Assembly (NCBI GenBank): GCA_030648515.1
Contig: JAUSHK010000003.1
Location: 1 to 44,709 of the forward strand
From: Candidatus Jorgensenbacteria bacterium
GTDB lineage: Bacteria > Patescibacteriota > Minisyncoccia > UBA6257 > GWB1-50-10
Length of the DNA: 44,709 bases
Reading direction: 5' to 3'
Shown: positions 16,435 to 24,864 of the stretch, one piece after another
Layout of the letters: every line of letters begins with the position of its first letter
How positions within the stretch are numbered: position 1 is the stretch's first letter
Notes under the pieces: generated by a model
Told to the model about the DNA's origin: nothing
Database searches by the model: none
The model's input: only the letters and a program-made list of their open reading frames with translations
Program-made: the position numbers and the translations under genes

Positions 16435-16485
16435 AAATTCGGTAAGACGTAGGATTCACTACAACGTCGTAAAATTATACTAGTA

Positions 16486-16491
16486 TATAAT
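16486..16491 (+). promoter_or_regulatory. -10 box of the DedA gene (leaderless)
   Basis: TATAAT ends exactly 6 bp before ATG 16498. No good -35 is seen. Confidence 0.6.
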
Positions 16492-16497
16492 GAACCA

Positions 16498-17199
16498 ATG
16501 GGCAATTTGCTCGATAGTTTAAGCGGGCTTGTATCGCTCTATCCAGCATGGACGTATGCGATTATAGGAGCCGGAATGGTTATCCAGGGCGAGATAACAA
16601 TCGTTATCGCGATGTATCTCGTCGCCGGCAATGTGCTCACGTGGCAGCAATTTTTTGTCGCAACATTTGTTATCTACGTCATCTATGAAAATATCCTCTA
16701 TCTCGCGAGCAAGGCGATGCGCCGCACGCGGTTCGGGTGGAAACTGTACCGCAAGTACAAATCGCGGAAACGCGTCCAGCTTTACACGTACTTCCTGAAG
16801 AAAAATCTTGCGAAGCTTCTTGTCATTGCAAAATTCGTCCCCGGGATGAATTTTCTGGTTATCACCCTCTCCGGCTGGTCAAAAACTTCATTCCGCGCGT
16901 TTCTCGCTTCCTACTTTTTAGCAACGTCTATTTGGTTTATCGGCATCTCTGCGTCCGCTTATTTCGTGGTTTCAGGATTACAATATTTGCGCGCGGCAAA
17001 AATTTTCAAACAAGCGGAAATGGTTGGTATTGTGGCATTTATTGTATTCATCCTTGCTGTTGAGTACTTCTTGAGAAAACTCGTGCAAAAGCGCGCGCTT
17101 GAAGTCGTAAATAAAGAAAAAATCCCGGAGGAAATAATCGACGAGGAAGAAAAAGGAGATTTTTGGGAACCGAGAAATAGGAACGGCCAGACAAATTAG
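16498..17199 (+). CDS. DedA (VTT/SNARE-associated) family membrane protein
   Basis: It is a 233-residue inner-membrane protein with the DedA core. GEITIVIAMYLVAGN is near the N-terminus, and the motif KFVPGMNFLVITLSGWSK, then FRAFLASYFLATSIWF, marks the VTT domain. Family members are proposed lipid scramblases or transporters (undecaprenyl phosphate, phosphatidylethanolamine) and support proton-motive force. The usual GxxxGRF-like stretch is changed to PGMNF, as in divergent DedA proteins. The acidic, charged C-terminal tail (EEIIDEEEKGDFWEP) is cytosolic. A -10 box 6 bp before the ATG suggests a leaderless transcript. Confidence 0.85.
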   Translation: MGNLLDSLSGLVSLYPAWTYAIIGAGMVIQGEITIVIAMYLVAGNVLTWQQFFVATFVIYVIYENILYLASKAMRRTRFGWKLYRKYKSRKRVQLYTYFLKKNLAKLLVIAKFVPGMNFLVITLSGWSKTSFRAFLASYFLATSIWFIGISASAYFVVSGLQYLRAAKIFKQAEMVGIVAFIVFILAVEYFLRKLVQKRALEVVNKEKIPEEIIDEEEKGDFWEPRNRNGQTN

Positions 17200-17212
17200 A
17201 TTAGTAACAAAC

Positions 17213-17232
17213 TCACTGTGCCGCGGGGGTGA
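17213..17232. repeat. 20 bp direct repeat of the tRNA-Phe 3' end (distal copy)
   Basis: TCACTGTGCCGCGGGGGTGA is identical to 17408-17427, which spans the T-arm and acceptor 3' side of tRNA-Phe plus 6 bp beyond it. The copies are 195 bp apart. The intervening 17233-17407 holds no gene, but has a CCTGCCT/AGGCAGG hairpin (17316-17334). It resembles an att-site pair left by an integrative element. Confidence 0.7.
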
Positions 17233-17413
17233 GATCGGCTTTGACTCTCGCCTCGCCGCCACTCGTCTCGGTCTAGCCACCGCCTCGCGTCCCTCAGAAA
17301 CTTCGGGATAAGCTCCCTGCCTACCGCAGGCAGGCGGCGCTCAATTCACCACGCACATCAATAAATTGGCGTGCTCCCACGTACTCGTTCTCCGCCAACC
17401 GGCGGATTCACTG

Positions 17414-17485
17414 TGCCGCGGGGGTGAATCGAACACCCAACCAATCGCTCTTCAGGCGAATGCTCTGCCATTGAGCTACCGCGGC
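17414..17485 (-). tRNA. tRNA-Phe (GAA)
   Basis: Cloverleaf with acceptor GCCGCGG/CCGCGGC, anticodon loop CTGAAGA, T arm GGGTGTTCGATTCACCC and discriminator A. CCA is not encoded. Its 3' end is duplicated 195 bp downstream. Confidence 0.95.
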
Positions 17486-17529
17486 AAACAATAAGTGAAG
17501 ATTACTATTTTTAACCTTCACAGTCAAAA

Positions 17530-18876
17530 TTATTTCATAAATTTCGACATTTTTAGAAGCGAGGTTTTTGATATTCTTCTCACGGCCTCGTCTTTTGAAA
17601 CTTCGAACTGCGAACGCTCCGCGAGATTCCTGACCTGCATAGCGCCGCGTTTTTTCTCGTCAGACCCAGCAATAATGACAATATTGAAGTTATTTTTTAC
17701 CGCGTATGAAAGCTGTCCCTTAAGCGACTCTTCATTACCGAGATACAGCTGCGCGCAAACGCCCGCACTCCGAAGGCCGGCGACAATTTCCGCGCAATAC
17801 GTTTCGCATTCAGGTTCAAAGTTAAGGACCAAAGCTTCGGAAAGCTGTTTTGATTTTATAATTCCCAATTCTTCGCACGCTTTATATAAACGATCAATGC
17901 CAACCGAAAATCCTACCGCTGGAGCGTTTATGGAACTAAACCTATTCACTAATCCGTCATATCTTCCGCCGCCGCCCACGCTTCCAATTAAAGGAACGTC
18001 TTCAAGGACAATTTCAAATACCATGCCGGTATAGTATCCAAAACCGCGCGCGACAGAAAAATCTACTTTCCAAGATTTTGCTGGAACGCCTAGCGACTCC
18101 AATAAATCAGCAATCTTTTCAAGATCATCTATCCCCTGCGTCGCCGCCCATGAATCTTCCAGTAGCGCGCGTACTGACACAAGCGCTTTTTTTTGATTGT
18201 TTTCGCGAATATCCAAAACTTTTTTCACAAGTTTCACGTCTCCGCCAAGCTTTTCAAGCTCGCGTTCTACGGCATCCCATCCTCTTTTATCAAGCTTATC
18301 AATTGCGCGGAGCACGTCGGGAATTTTTCCGGGCGGAAATTTTGCAAGCTCAGCAACACCATTCAATATCTTTCTCGTGTTCACACGAATTAAAAACTTT
18401 GAAATTCCGAGCGCGGAAAATGTTTCATGCGCAAGCGCGATAATTTCAGCATCGGCTGAAACGCGGCTTGACCCAACAATATCCGCGTCGCATTGAATAA
18501 ATTCGCGATATCGCCCAGCCTGCGGTTGTTCAGCCCGCCACACCCCGCCAATTTGATACCGTTTAAATGGCCATGGTAATTTACTTTGGTTCTGCGCGAC
18601 AAACCGCGCGAGTGGCACTGTAAGGTCATACCGAAGCGCGAGCGGGTCATTTTCATTCCGCTCCGCGATTCTGAAAATCTGTTTTGAAAAATCAGCGTCG
18701 CCGCCAGTAAGTACTTCTTCTCTCTCAACTCCTGGCGTCTCAATCGGAATAAATCCAAAAAGCTCAAATATACGCTTAATAGAATCAAACATCCGCCCGC
18801 GCACCGCGGCCTCTTCGGGCCCATAATCCCGAAACCCTCCCGCTAACTGTGGTTTTATTTTTTTCTCTTTATCCAT
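17530..18876 (-). CDS. hisS: Histidyl-tRNA synthetase
   Basis: It charges tRNA-His with histidine. The class II core is clear: GGFRDYGPEEAAVRGRM at the N-terminus, motif 2 RYQIGGVWRAEQPQAGRYREF, the His-specific RGFGYYTGMVFEI, and motif 3 GGGGRYDGLV with FSVGIDRL. A C-terminal anticodon-binding domain follows (about 345-445). At 448 residues it has normal length. The ATG is 12 bp after the 3' end of tRNA-Arg on the same strand, so tRNA-Arg and hisS are probably co-transcribed. Its substrate tRNA-His is 1.5 kb further along the same strand. Confidence 0.96.
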   Translation of the reverse strand: MDKEKKIKPQLAGGFRDYGPEEAAVRGRMFDSIKRIFELFGFIPIETPGVEREEVLTGGDADFSKQIFRIAERNENDPLALRYDLTVPLARFVAQNQSKLPWPFKRYQIGGVWRAEQPQAGRYREFIQCDADIVGSSRVSADAEIIALAHETFSALGISKFLIRVNTRKILNGVAELAKFPPGKIPDVLRAIDKLDKRGWDAVERELEKLGGDVKLVKKVLDIRENNQKKALVSVRALLEDSWAATQGIDDLEKIADLLESLGVPAKSWKVDFSVARGFGYYTGMVFEIVLEDVPLIGSVGGGGRYDGLVNRFSSINAPAVGFSVGIDRLYKACEELGIIKSKQLSEALVLNFEPECETYCAEIVAGLRSAGVCAQLYLGNEESLKGQLSYAVKNNFNIVIIAGSDEKKRGAMQVRNLAERSQFEVSKDEAVRRISKTSLLKMSKFMK

Positions 18877-18888
18877 AAATATTCGTTG

Positions 18889-18960
18889 TGCCCCCGGTAG
18901 GAATCGAACCTACATCAAGGCCTTAGAAGAGCCCTGCACGATCCATTGTGCTACAGGGGC
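18889..18960 (-). tRNA. tRNA-Arg (TCT)
   Basis: Acceptor GCCCCTG/CGGGGGC, anticodon loop CTTCTAA, T arm TAGGTTCGATTCCTA, discriminator A; no encoded CCA. The hisS start codon follows at 12 bp. Confidence 0.95.
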
Positions 18961-19118
18961 AAACTGAAAAATCAGGGCAAGTTTTTTCGTACTGTTTGAT
19001 TCTAAGCTAAATATGAGATAATTTCTAGAGAGTTGGAAACAGGGCAGGATTATCTGCTTAACTTCTAAACACTAGATTTAAGTGTAAGCGGGTTTACCCG
19101 CAGAAGTTCTGACGAAGG

Positions 19119-19189
19119 CGGGCTGTAGTATACCGGTAGTACGCATGCTTTGGGAGCATGTAGACTGGGTCCAATTCCCAGCAGCCCGA
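19119..19189 (+). tRNA. tRNA-Pro (TGG)
   Basis: Acceptor CGGGCTG/CAGCCCG, anticodon stem CATGC/GCATG with loop TTTGGGA, T arm TGGGTCCAATTCCCA. No encoded CCA. Confidence 0.95.
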
Positions 19190-19193
19190 CAAT

Positions 19194-19221
19194 TTGACTT
19201 TATATAAATTTATGGTACACT
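19194..19221 (+). promoter_or_regulatory. Promoter of the zinc-finger gene
   Basis: TTGACT (19194-19199), 16 bp, TACACT (19216-19221), directly after tRNA-Pro. It gives a ~73 nt leader ending in AAGGAG. Confidence 0.65.
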
Positions 19222-19300
19222 TATAAACAGTTTTTTAAGTTTCCTAATTCCTCGTTTATTACGACAAACTTTATTACACAATTACACAAGGAGCTTGTTT

Positions 19301-19780
19301 ATGACAACGGCGGAACGATCTGTAACGACGATACGGCAAGTATTAGCGCTGAAAGCTGGATTATCAGGCGAGAATGAATTTGCAAACATTAAATTTCCAT
19401 CGCGGTTTCTTTCTCAGAGAGAATGCGTGAATATTCTCAAAACCATTTTTGAACGGTTAAAAGAACATAGTAAAAGCAGTGTCGCCCTAAATGAGGATGC
19501 TGTAAAAGTTACTATGGAAAGTCAGTTTTCTGTGGGCTCACAAAGCGGGACTGACTCTATTCTGAAAGAAATTGGCGCATTTTTTGCCGGGCGTCAAAAC
19601 GACATTATCTCTCACCTTGTAGAAACTCTTGAAAGATTGCTAAGGGATGAGAATTTTGGTTGCTGCGAGAACGAGGAGTGCAAGAAAGCTATTGGTTACG
19701 AACGAGTAAAGGCTGTCCCGAACACACATTTTTGTATTGTCTGTAAAACTAAATTGGAGGCTGAAAAAACGAGGCATTAG
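19301..19780 (+). CDS. Small protein with a DksA/TraR-type zinc finger at its C-terminus
   Basis: It has 159 residues. The C-terminus reads CCENEECKKAIGYERVK, then AVPNTHFCIVCKTKLE. This matches the four-Cys DksA/TraR finger (CxxC...R..A.P....C..C) that in relatives sits in the RNA polymerase secondary channel. The N-terminal ~110 residues are helical but lack the recognisable Asp-tipped coiled coil of DksA, so a direct polymerase role is only a guess. ATG 19301 is chosen because AAGGAG stands 7 bp before it. It has its own promoter and a strong terminator, so it is a single-gene unit. Confidence 0.75.
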   Translation: MTTAERSVTTIRQVLALKAGLSGENEFANIKFPSRFLSQRECVNILKTIFERLKEHSKSSVALNEDAVKVTMESQFSVGSQSGTDSILKEIGAFFAGRQNDIISHLVETLERLLRDENFGCCENEECKKAIGYERVKAVPNTHFCIVCKTKLEAEKTRH

Positions 19781-19793
19781 GAAAAACTTTTCA

Positions 19794-19829
19794 AGGGCAA
19801 TGCACGAACTTTGTGTATTGCCCTGTTTT
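19794..19829 (+). terminator. Terminator of the zinc-finger gene
   Basis: AGGGCAATGCAC and GTGTATTGCCCT form a 12 bp stem, followed by GTTTTATTT. Confidence 0.88.
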
Positions 19830-19844
19830 ATTTCCGACAAGTAC

Positions 19845-20459
19845 TTATTGTATTGATTTATCAAACTCCCCCATCTTCTCAAGGAAGGTAGCGTTGAGCT
19901 CGTTTATTTTTCGCGCGCCTCCGCTGATATCAAAAAGAAGTCCCTCAGCTTTTTTTGTACTCGCCTGAATTTCGTCCGGCGTCGCGTAAGTAAGCGTATC
20001 TAAAAATTCGTTTACTGAACGAGTGTAAGCAATAAATTCACTTACGAGAGATAACTCTGTACCGACGGCATCATACGCGAGTCGCTGGGTTCGGAGATTT
20101 GAAATCCCACTCAAGGATTCCGCGAGCGATTGAAGCTCTTGAGACAATGTGAATGCTTTTGTATAGGCCTCTTTATTTGTCTTCCGCGCATCGTCAAAAA
20201 GGTAAAGCATCTGGCTATAGTTGTCACGCGAGTCAAGAAGAATTGCGCGCTTCAGCGCCCGGTTCGTATCGTTCGCGAGATCCACAATCTCCTTACTCAC
20301 AACCGCCGCGTTGTTACGAGCAGTAATAAATTGCAAAGGAAGTACAACTTTTTCACCGCCAGAATCACCTGAAAGCACGTAAACGCCCCAGCCGATACCG
20401 AGTATGATTAGCACAGCACCGACTACAACCGAAACCTTTTTTAATCCAGGACGGTTCAT
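19845..20459 (-). CDS. Membrane-anchored helical protein, unknown function
   Basis: It has 204 residues: one N-terminal membrane helix (about 9-30, VSVVVGAVLIILGIGWGVYV) followed by an extracytoplasmic, mostly helical domain rich in Leu, Ala and Glu. No catalytic motif or known family is recognised; it could be a helical-bundle scaffold or sensor. A -10 box TATAAT with extended TG (20473-20468) ends 8 bp before the ATG, so its mRNA is probably leaderless. It converges with the zinc-finger gene. Confidence 0.7.
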   Translation of the reverse strand: MNRPGLKKVSVVVGAVLIILGIGWGVYVLSGDSGGEKVVLPLQFITARNNAAVVSKEIVDLANDTNRALKRAILLDSRDNYSQMLYLFDDARKTNKEAYTKAFTLSQELQSLAESLSGISNLRTQRLAYDAVGTELSLVSEFIAYTRSVNEFLDTLTYATPDEIQASTKKAEGLLFDISGGARKINELNATFLEKMGEFDKSIQ

Positions 20460-20609
20460 AAAAATAAATTATAACAAGCATTACTACAGTACTATGAAAT
20501 TGCCGCGATTTCAACGTATATGACTAGTACGCGCACAGTGAACGCATCAGTAAAATACTTGTGCCGACGGGCCAATTCTGCAATAATTACGCCTGTAACA
20601 CGAATCCTA

Positions 20610-20680
20610 GCGGGATTCGTATAGTGGTAGTACATCACCCTTCCAAGGTGGAGGCGCCAGTTCGATTCTGGTATCCCGCT
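20610..20680 (+). tRNA. tRNA-Gly (TCC)
   Basis: Acceptor GCGGGAT/ATCCCGC, anticodon stem TCACC/GGTGG with loop CTTCCAA, T arm CCAGTTCGATTCTGG, discriminator T. No encoded CCA. Confidence 0.95.
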
Positions 20681-20739
20681 CAAAAACCTATGTTACACCT
20701 GCGTTACGAAACGAAAACCAATTTCTATCGTTTTACCCT

Positions 20740-21309
20740 ATGAAGGACGAACAATCGCTCATTACAAGCGCTAAAAATGGCAATAACGAGGCCTTCGGGG
20801 AACTCTACGACCGCTACCTTCCAAAGATCTACAGGTTTGTGTTTTTAAAGGTCGGAAGAAAGCAGGACGCTGAGGACCTCACGCACCAAGTTTTTATGCA
20901 GGCGTGGGAGCATATAGGGAACTTTGAATTTCAGGGGTTCCCGTTCGGAAGCTGGCTTTACCGCATCGCCTCAAACGCCGTTATTGATTACTATCGCACC
21001 TTCAAGCGCACGTTTGATATAGAAGCAATACCGAAAGAAGTTCTGGCGCACGATCCAGAACTTGAGAGCAGCTTGGACTCCGCATTTTCAATTGAGCTCG
21101 TACGCAGTGCGATTACAAAATTGGATCATGATCAGCAGAACGTGGTCATTATGAGATTTGTAAACGATCTTTCAACGAAAGAGATTGCGGACATTTTAGG
21201 AAAAAGCGAGGGCGCTGTCCGGGTCATCCAGCACAGGGCGCTCAAACAATTAAAACAGCATATTAATATCAATGGAACAGAACCTCGTAACACAACTCAA
21301 GAAGCTTAG
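20740..21309 (+). CDS. ECF-type RNA polymerase sigma factor
   Basis: It is a 189-residue sigma-70 family protein with region 2 (about 22-90: YDRYLPKIYRFVFLKVG, DAEDLTHQVFMQAWEHI, FGSWLYRIASNAVIDYYR) and region 4 (about 118-175: ITKLDHDQQNVVIMRF, STKEIADILGKSEGAVRVI). Regions 1 and 3 are missing, as in extracytoplasmic-function sigmas. It overlaps the next gene by 38 bp. That gene encodes a one-helix membrane protein in the place where an anti-sigma factor normally lies. The third gene is a secreted helical protein. The set therefore looks like a sigma/anti-sigma surface-sensing operon. Confidence 0.9.
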   Translation: MKDEQSLITSAKNGNNEAFGELYDRYLPKIYRFVFLKVGRKQDAEDLTHQVFMQAWEHIGNFEFQGFPFGSWLYRIASNAVIDYYRTFKRTFDIEAIPKEVLAHDPELESSLDSAFSIELVRSAITKLDHDQQNVVIMRFVNDLSTKEIADILGKSEGAVRVIQHRALKQLKQHININGTEPRNTTQEA

Positions 21310-21769
21310 CGCGATTGAACCAGACCGCGAATTTGTCGCGCGTTCACGCGGACATTTTATGGTGCAGCGAAAAGTTCATGCGACGCTCGCGGCGCCGTCG
21401 GTAACAGGCGCGAGAACATTTTCATTTCCGTTCGTTTTCCCACAAATGAAACTTGCGGGCGCCTTCGCGTTTCTCGGTTTGCTTGTTTTCCTTTTAACGC
21501 CGTTTATTTTTCAAACTCCACAGCTCTCGGCACTGAGCGCCGACGCTATCAATCGCGAGTATGACAATATGAGCATCAACATCCAGCTTAATGAGATAAG
21601 TTTTGATCAAAATGCTCATCAGACAATCGCGACGGCAATTACCGAAATCACCGATATGAAAACAAAGCATCTAAGCTCGCAGATTCTTGAGTCTGAAGTT
21701 AAAGACATAACCACCGTGAGCGACGAGGTAGACCAAGTTGACGCTATGCTAAACCAGATTATTAATTAG
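21272..21769 (+). CDS. Single-pass membrane protein, candidate anti-sigma factor
   Basis: It has 165 residues: a cytosolic N-terminus of about 58 residues (EQNLVTQLKKLSAIEPDREF...), one membrane helix (about 60-82, LAGAFAFLGLLVFLLTPFIF) and an extracytoplasmic helical part. No zinc-binding ZAS motif (HxxxCxxC) is seen. The anti-sigma role is inferred only from topology and from the overlap with the sigma gene. The N-terminus resembles the DUF5667-like or RsgI-like segments seen beside sigma genes, but I cannot confirm a family. Confidence 0.65.
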   Translation: MEQNLVTQLKKLSAIEPDREFVARSRGHFMVQRKVHATLAAPSVTGARTFSFPFVFPQMKLAGAFAFLGLLVFLLTPFIFQTPQLSALSADAINREYDNMSINIQLNEISFDQNAHQTIATAITEITDMKTKHLSSQILESEVKDITTVSDEVDQVDAMLNQIIN

Positions 21770-21774
21770 CGACT

Positions 21775-22794
21775 ATGGAAAAACATATTTTTATTTTTGT
21801 ATCAGTGTTTCTCGCGGGCTCGCTCATGGCGGGCAGCGTCGCGTTCGGCCAAACATCGTCTTCGTCGGTCTCCTCCCCTGTTGAAAAAGCGCTAGGCGAC
21901 GTTCGGGATACGTTTGATAACCTCATTAACGCAAAGGACGAGAATAGCGCGCAAGAGCTTCCCTTCCGCATTGAAACATATAAAAAAGTTATTGATTTCA
22001 CAATTACTGAAGCAAAGGATCTTAAAGTGAAGCTTCTTGCGATTGATTCAGTTAATGAACACCTCGTGCCATGGCAGGAGGAATCGCTTCAGAATCTCGC
22101 AAAGGCAGGAGAATATTATGAGGCTCAGAAAAAGCTCCTGAATGAAAAAGAAAAGACGCTCACTATGGACCAGCTAAAAAAGCTTGCTGGCAATTTCAAA
22201 AAAGAACGCGAGGGAAATTTCCTGCCGACAATAAATCAAGCCAAGGATTTCTTGATAATCTATCAGGAAAAAAGCTCAATTGATACGGCAAAAAGCAGAT
22301 GGAGTAAAATTCAGGATGACGTGAAAAAACTTCAGAAATCAAAAATAAAAGCGGCGGATACATTCGCCTCAATGTTGAAAAACGCGAATGGGCTTATTAA
22401 TGAGGCACAAACATTGAATAAAAATGCGGAGCGTCTTTTCTGGGACAGCTACGCGTATACCGCGACCACGACAATAACAGCAGCGTCTTCCACGGACGAA
22501 ATTAAAGAAACGCTGGTGGCAGCGGAGACCGCCTTATTACCGGGTAAAACAGTTACACTGGAGCCGGCCTCGACAGTAATAGCTACCGCAAGCTCGTCAT
22601 CCACCGAACAAACCAGCGCAAACACTGTGCCTGTATATACCGCAACAAGCACGGCTACTTCAACCGATGCGGTCTTAGCTCCCACCCAACCACCGTCAAT
22701 AAGAGATCTAGTAAAGTCATCCTTAATAAAAGTTAAGGATGCCTACCAGATCTTTATTGAGATGAGCTCTCTTGTGAGGAAAGGGCTCAAATAA
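21775..22794 (+). CDS. Secreted helical protein of the sigma operon
   Basis: It has 339 residues with a signal peptide (1-25, ending VAFGQ). A long helical region with many Lys, Glu and Gln follows (about 35-225, likely coiled coil). Next is a Ser/Thr/Ala-rich low-complexity segment (about 228-305, TATTTITAASS and STATSTDAV), probably a wall- or surface-exposed linker. A final short helix closes the protein. It begins 5 bp after the previous stop, so it is translated from the same mRNA. It may be the extracellular partner or the output of the sigma system. There is no known family motif. Confidence 0.7.
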   Translation: MEKHIFIFVSVFLAGSLMAGSVAFGQTSSSSVSSPVEKALGDVRDTFDNLINAKDENSAQELPFRIETYKKVIDFTITEAKDLKVKLLAIDSVNEHLVPWQEESLQNLAKAGEYYEAQKKLLNEKEKTLTMDQLKKLAGNFKKEREGNFLPTINQAKDFLIIYQEKSSIDTAKSRWSKIQDDVKKLQKSKIKAADTFASMLKNANGLINEAQTLNKNAERLFWDSYAYTATTTITAASSTDEIKETLVAAETALLPGKTVTLEPASTVIATASSSSTEQTSANTVPVYTATSTATSTDAVLAPTQPPSIRDLVKSSLIKVKDAYQIFIEMSSLVRKGLK

Positions 22795-22813
22795 AGCGCT
22801 CCGTGAGGAGACA

Positions 22814-22850
22814 AAACTAAAAACCCTCCATAACGGAGGGTTTTTAGTTT
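22814..22850. terminator. Bidirectional terminator between the sigma operon and hup
   Basis: A perfect 16 bp inverted repeat (AAACTAAAAACCCTCC with its complement) around a 5 nt loop, with A and T tracts on both sides. It serves both convergent genes. Confidence 0.92.
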
Positions 22851-22871
22851 GGAATTCAATACTATTTTTCT

Positions 22872-23147
22872 TTAGAGAACCGCTTCTTTCAAAAGTTTTC
22901 CTGCGCGGAATTTCGGCTTTGTTGACGCCTTAATTTGAATCTTCTCGCCTGTCTTAGGATTAACACCCATGCGAGCGGCGCGCTTTACGACTCGGAATGT
23001 TCCGAATCCGCTGATTGCGACCTCATCTCCCTTGCTCATCGCTTTTACAATCGAATCAAAAACAGTCTCGACAGCCAACTGCGCCTGCTTTTTCGTCTCA
23101 ATTCCAGTAGCTTGCATTACAGCCTCTACTATTCCGTCTTTTTTCAT
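22872..23147 (-). CDS. hup: HU family DNA-binding protein
   Basis: It is a 91-residue nucleoid protein. The family core is intact: ATGIETKKQAQLAVETVFDS, then GDEVAISGFGTFRVVKRAAR with the DNA-binding arm GVNPKTGEKIQI and KPKFRAGKLLKEAV. It bends and compacts DNA as a dimer. The likely -10 (TATACT, 23205-23200) lies ~50 bp upstream of the ATG, with a TACCATTGGTA palindrome (23211-23221) just behind it. That palindrome recalls the one in the DGR target promoter. No Shine-Dalgarno is evident. Confidence 0.95.
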   Translation of the reverse strand: MKKDGIVEAVMQATGIETKKQAQLAVETVFDSIVKAMSKGDEVAISGFGTFRVVKRAARMGVNPKTGEKIQIKASTKPKFRAGKLLKEAVL

Positions 23148-23237
23148 GAAATAACTAAATATTTATATCAATCGACCTTTGTATCATTTCGACGCTCGTA
23201 GTATAGCAAATACCATTGGTAATTGCTACGTAAATTG

Positions 23238-24761
23238 CTATTTGGCGTATTCCACTGCCCTTAGTTCCCGCACTACTGTTACTTTTATCTCACCAGGGTA
23301 TTGAACATCCGACTGTATCTTGCCGGCTATCTTCTTTGCGAGCTCAAAGGCGCCGAAATCGTCTATTTTCTCAGGAATTACGAATACCCTAACCTCGCGG
23401 CCGGCGGAAACGGCATATGCCTGTTTTACCCCATCAAAGCTCTTTGTAATCGTCTCGATTTCCTCAAGCCGCTTCAAGTATTTTTCAAGTGTGTCGCGCC
23501 GCGCGCCCGGCCGCGCAGCAGAGATTGCGTCAGCCGCTGCGACCACATACGCCTCCGGAATCGCGTAAGGATAATCATCGTGGTGCGACTGCATCGCCTG
23601 GATTATGTTTTCGTCTATGTTGTATTTTTTAAGCAGTTTCCGTCCAAGTTCCACGTGGCTCCCCTCAACTTCGTAGTCAATCGCCTTCCCGATATCATGG
23701 AGAAGCGCCCCCTTCTTCGCAATCGCGACATTCAGCCCGAGCTCCGACGCAATCATTCCTGAAATGTGCGTCATTTCAATTGAGTGCTGCAAAACATTCT
23801 GCCCGTAGCTTGTGCGATAGTTTAGTTTTCCCAAAACATGCATTATCTCTTTTGGAAGATCTAAAATACCAACCTCGTATGCTGCTTCCTCCCCTACTTT
23901 CTTTACATGCTCTTCAAGTTCGCCGCGCGTTTGTTCAACAACTTCCTCAATGCGGGCCGGCTGGATTCTTCCGTCTTTCATGAGTTTCTCAAGCGACAAC
24001 TTCGCAAGCTCGCGCCGCATCGGATCAAACGATGATATAACGAGGGTTTCCGGCGTTTCGTCAATAATCACTTCAACACCCGTCGCGCGTTCAAATGCGC
24101 GCACATTACGGCCCTCGCGCCCGATAATTTTCCCTTTAATGTCCTCGTTTGGAAGCGGTATGATGCTCGTCGTAACGTCAGCGATTTTTTCGCGTGCAAC
24201 GCGCTGAATAGCTGTCGTAACAATTTCAAGCGTCTTCCCTTCAATCGCGTCGCGCTTATCGCGCTCAAGCGACGCAAGAAGTTTTGAGAGCTCCTCGCGG
24301 TTTGCTTCCTGAAATTCTGAGACAATGTGCTTGCGCGCTTCTTCCCGCGTGATGCCGGAAATCCGCTCAAGCTCCGCGAGCGCTTTTTCGTGAAGCGACT
24401 GCGTATTTGCCTCAATGCTTTTCGCGCGTTCAAATTCTTTTGCGAGCCGCGCGGCCTCGGTTTCAAGCGTTCCCTTTTCTTTATCAATCGCGTCCTCTTT
24501 TTTCATGAGGCGCTCTTCCATCCGGCGCAGTTCCTGTTTGCGTTCTTTCTCCTCCTTCTGCGCCTCCATCAAAATTGATGCGGCGTTGTCTTTTGCGGAA
24601 ACAACTAGCTCCTTCGCCTTTGCGCGGGCGCTTTCAAACTCATCTTCAAGTTTTCGTTCGTATGACTCTTTAGAGCGCCGCGCGAAGAAGAATCTTGCTC
24701 CGTAGCCAAGTGCGATTCCAATTACGACAAGCGCCCCGATAACCAGCGGGTTTTGAAACAT
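23238..24761 (-). CDS. rny: Ribonuclease Y
   Basis: It is a membrane-bound endoribonuclease that starts mRNA decay. The 507 residues show an N-terminal membrane helix (about 5-27), a long Lys/Glu-rich coiled coil (about 30-190), a KH domain (IIGREGRNVRAFERATGVEV) and an HD domain with HSIEMTHISGMI, LLHDIGKA and QSHHDDYP. The length and order are normal for the family. Together with RNase J (28577-30313) it gives this organism a Bacillus-like RNA decay set. Confidence 0.96.
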   Translation of the reverse strand: MFQNPLVIGALVVIGIALGYGARFFFARRSKESYERKLEDEFESARAKAKELVVSAKDNAASILMEAQKEEKERKQELRRMEERLMKKEDAIDKEKGTLETEAARLAKEFERAKSIEANTQSLHEKALAELERISGITREEARKHIVSEFQEANREELSKLLASLERDKRDAIEGKTLEIVTTAIQRVAREKIADVTTSIIPLPNEDIKGKIIGREGRNVRAFERATGVEVIIDETPETLVISSFDPMRRELAKLSLEKLMKDGRIQPARIEEVVEQTRGELEEHVKKVGEEAAYEVGILDLPKEIMHVLGKLNYRTSYGQNVLQHSIEMTHISGMIASELGLNVAIAKKGALLHDIGKAIDYEVEGSHVELGRKLLKKYNIDENIIQAMQSHHDDYPYAIPEAYVVAAADAISAARPGARRDTLEKYLKRLEEIETITKSFDGVKQAYAVSAGREVRVFVIPEKIDDFGAFELAKKIAGKIQSDVQYPGEIKVTVVRELRAVEYAK

Positions 24762-24851
24762 AGGTAAGAAATATACGTATATAATTTGTCGACATTTGTC
24801 CTTTTACTATACTCTCACACGCCTACAGAATCAATGCACCGTTGCCTGTGG

Positions 24852-24857
24852 TACAAT
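24852..24857 (+). promoter_or_regulatory. Extended -10 promoter of the iPGM-like gene (leaderless)
   Basis: TGGTACAAT, with the -10 ending 7 bp before ATG 24865. No clear -35. Confidence 0.6.
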
Positions 24858-24864
24858 CAAATGA

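Noticed and set aside
17221-17340. A second, degraded tRNA at the distal copy of the tRNA-Phe repeat
   Set aside because: Only the 3' 20 bp are shared; the sequence beyond cannot fold into D or anticodon arms.
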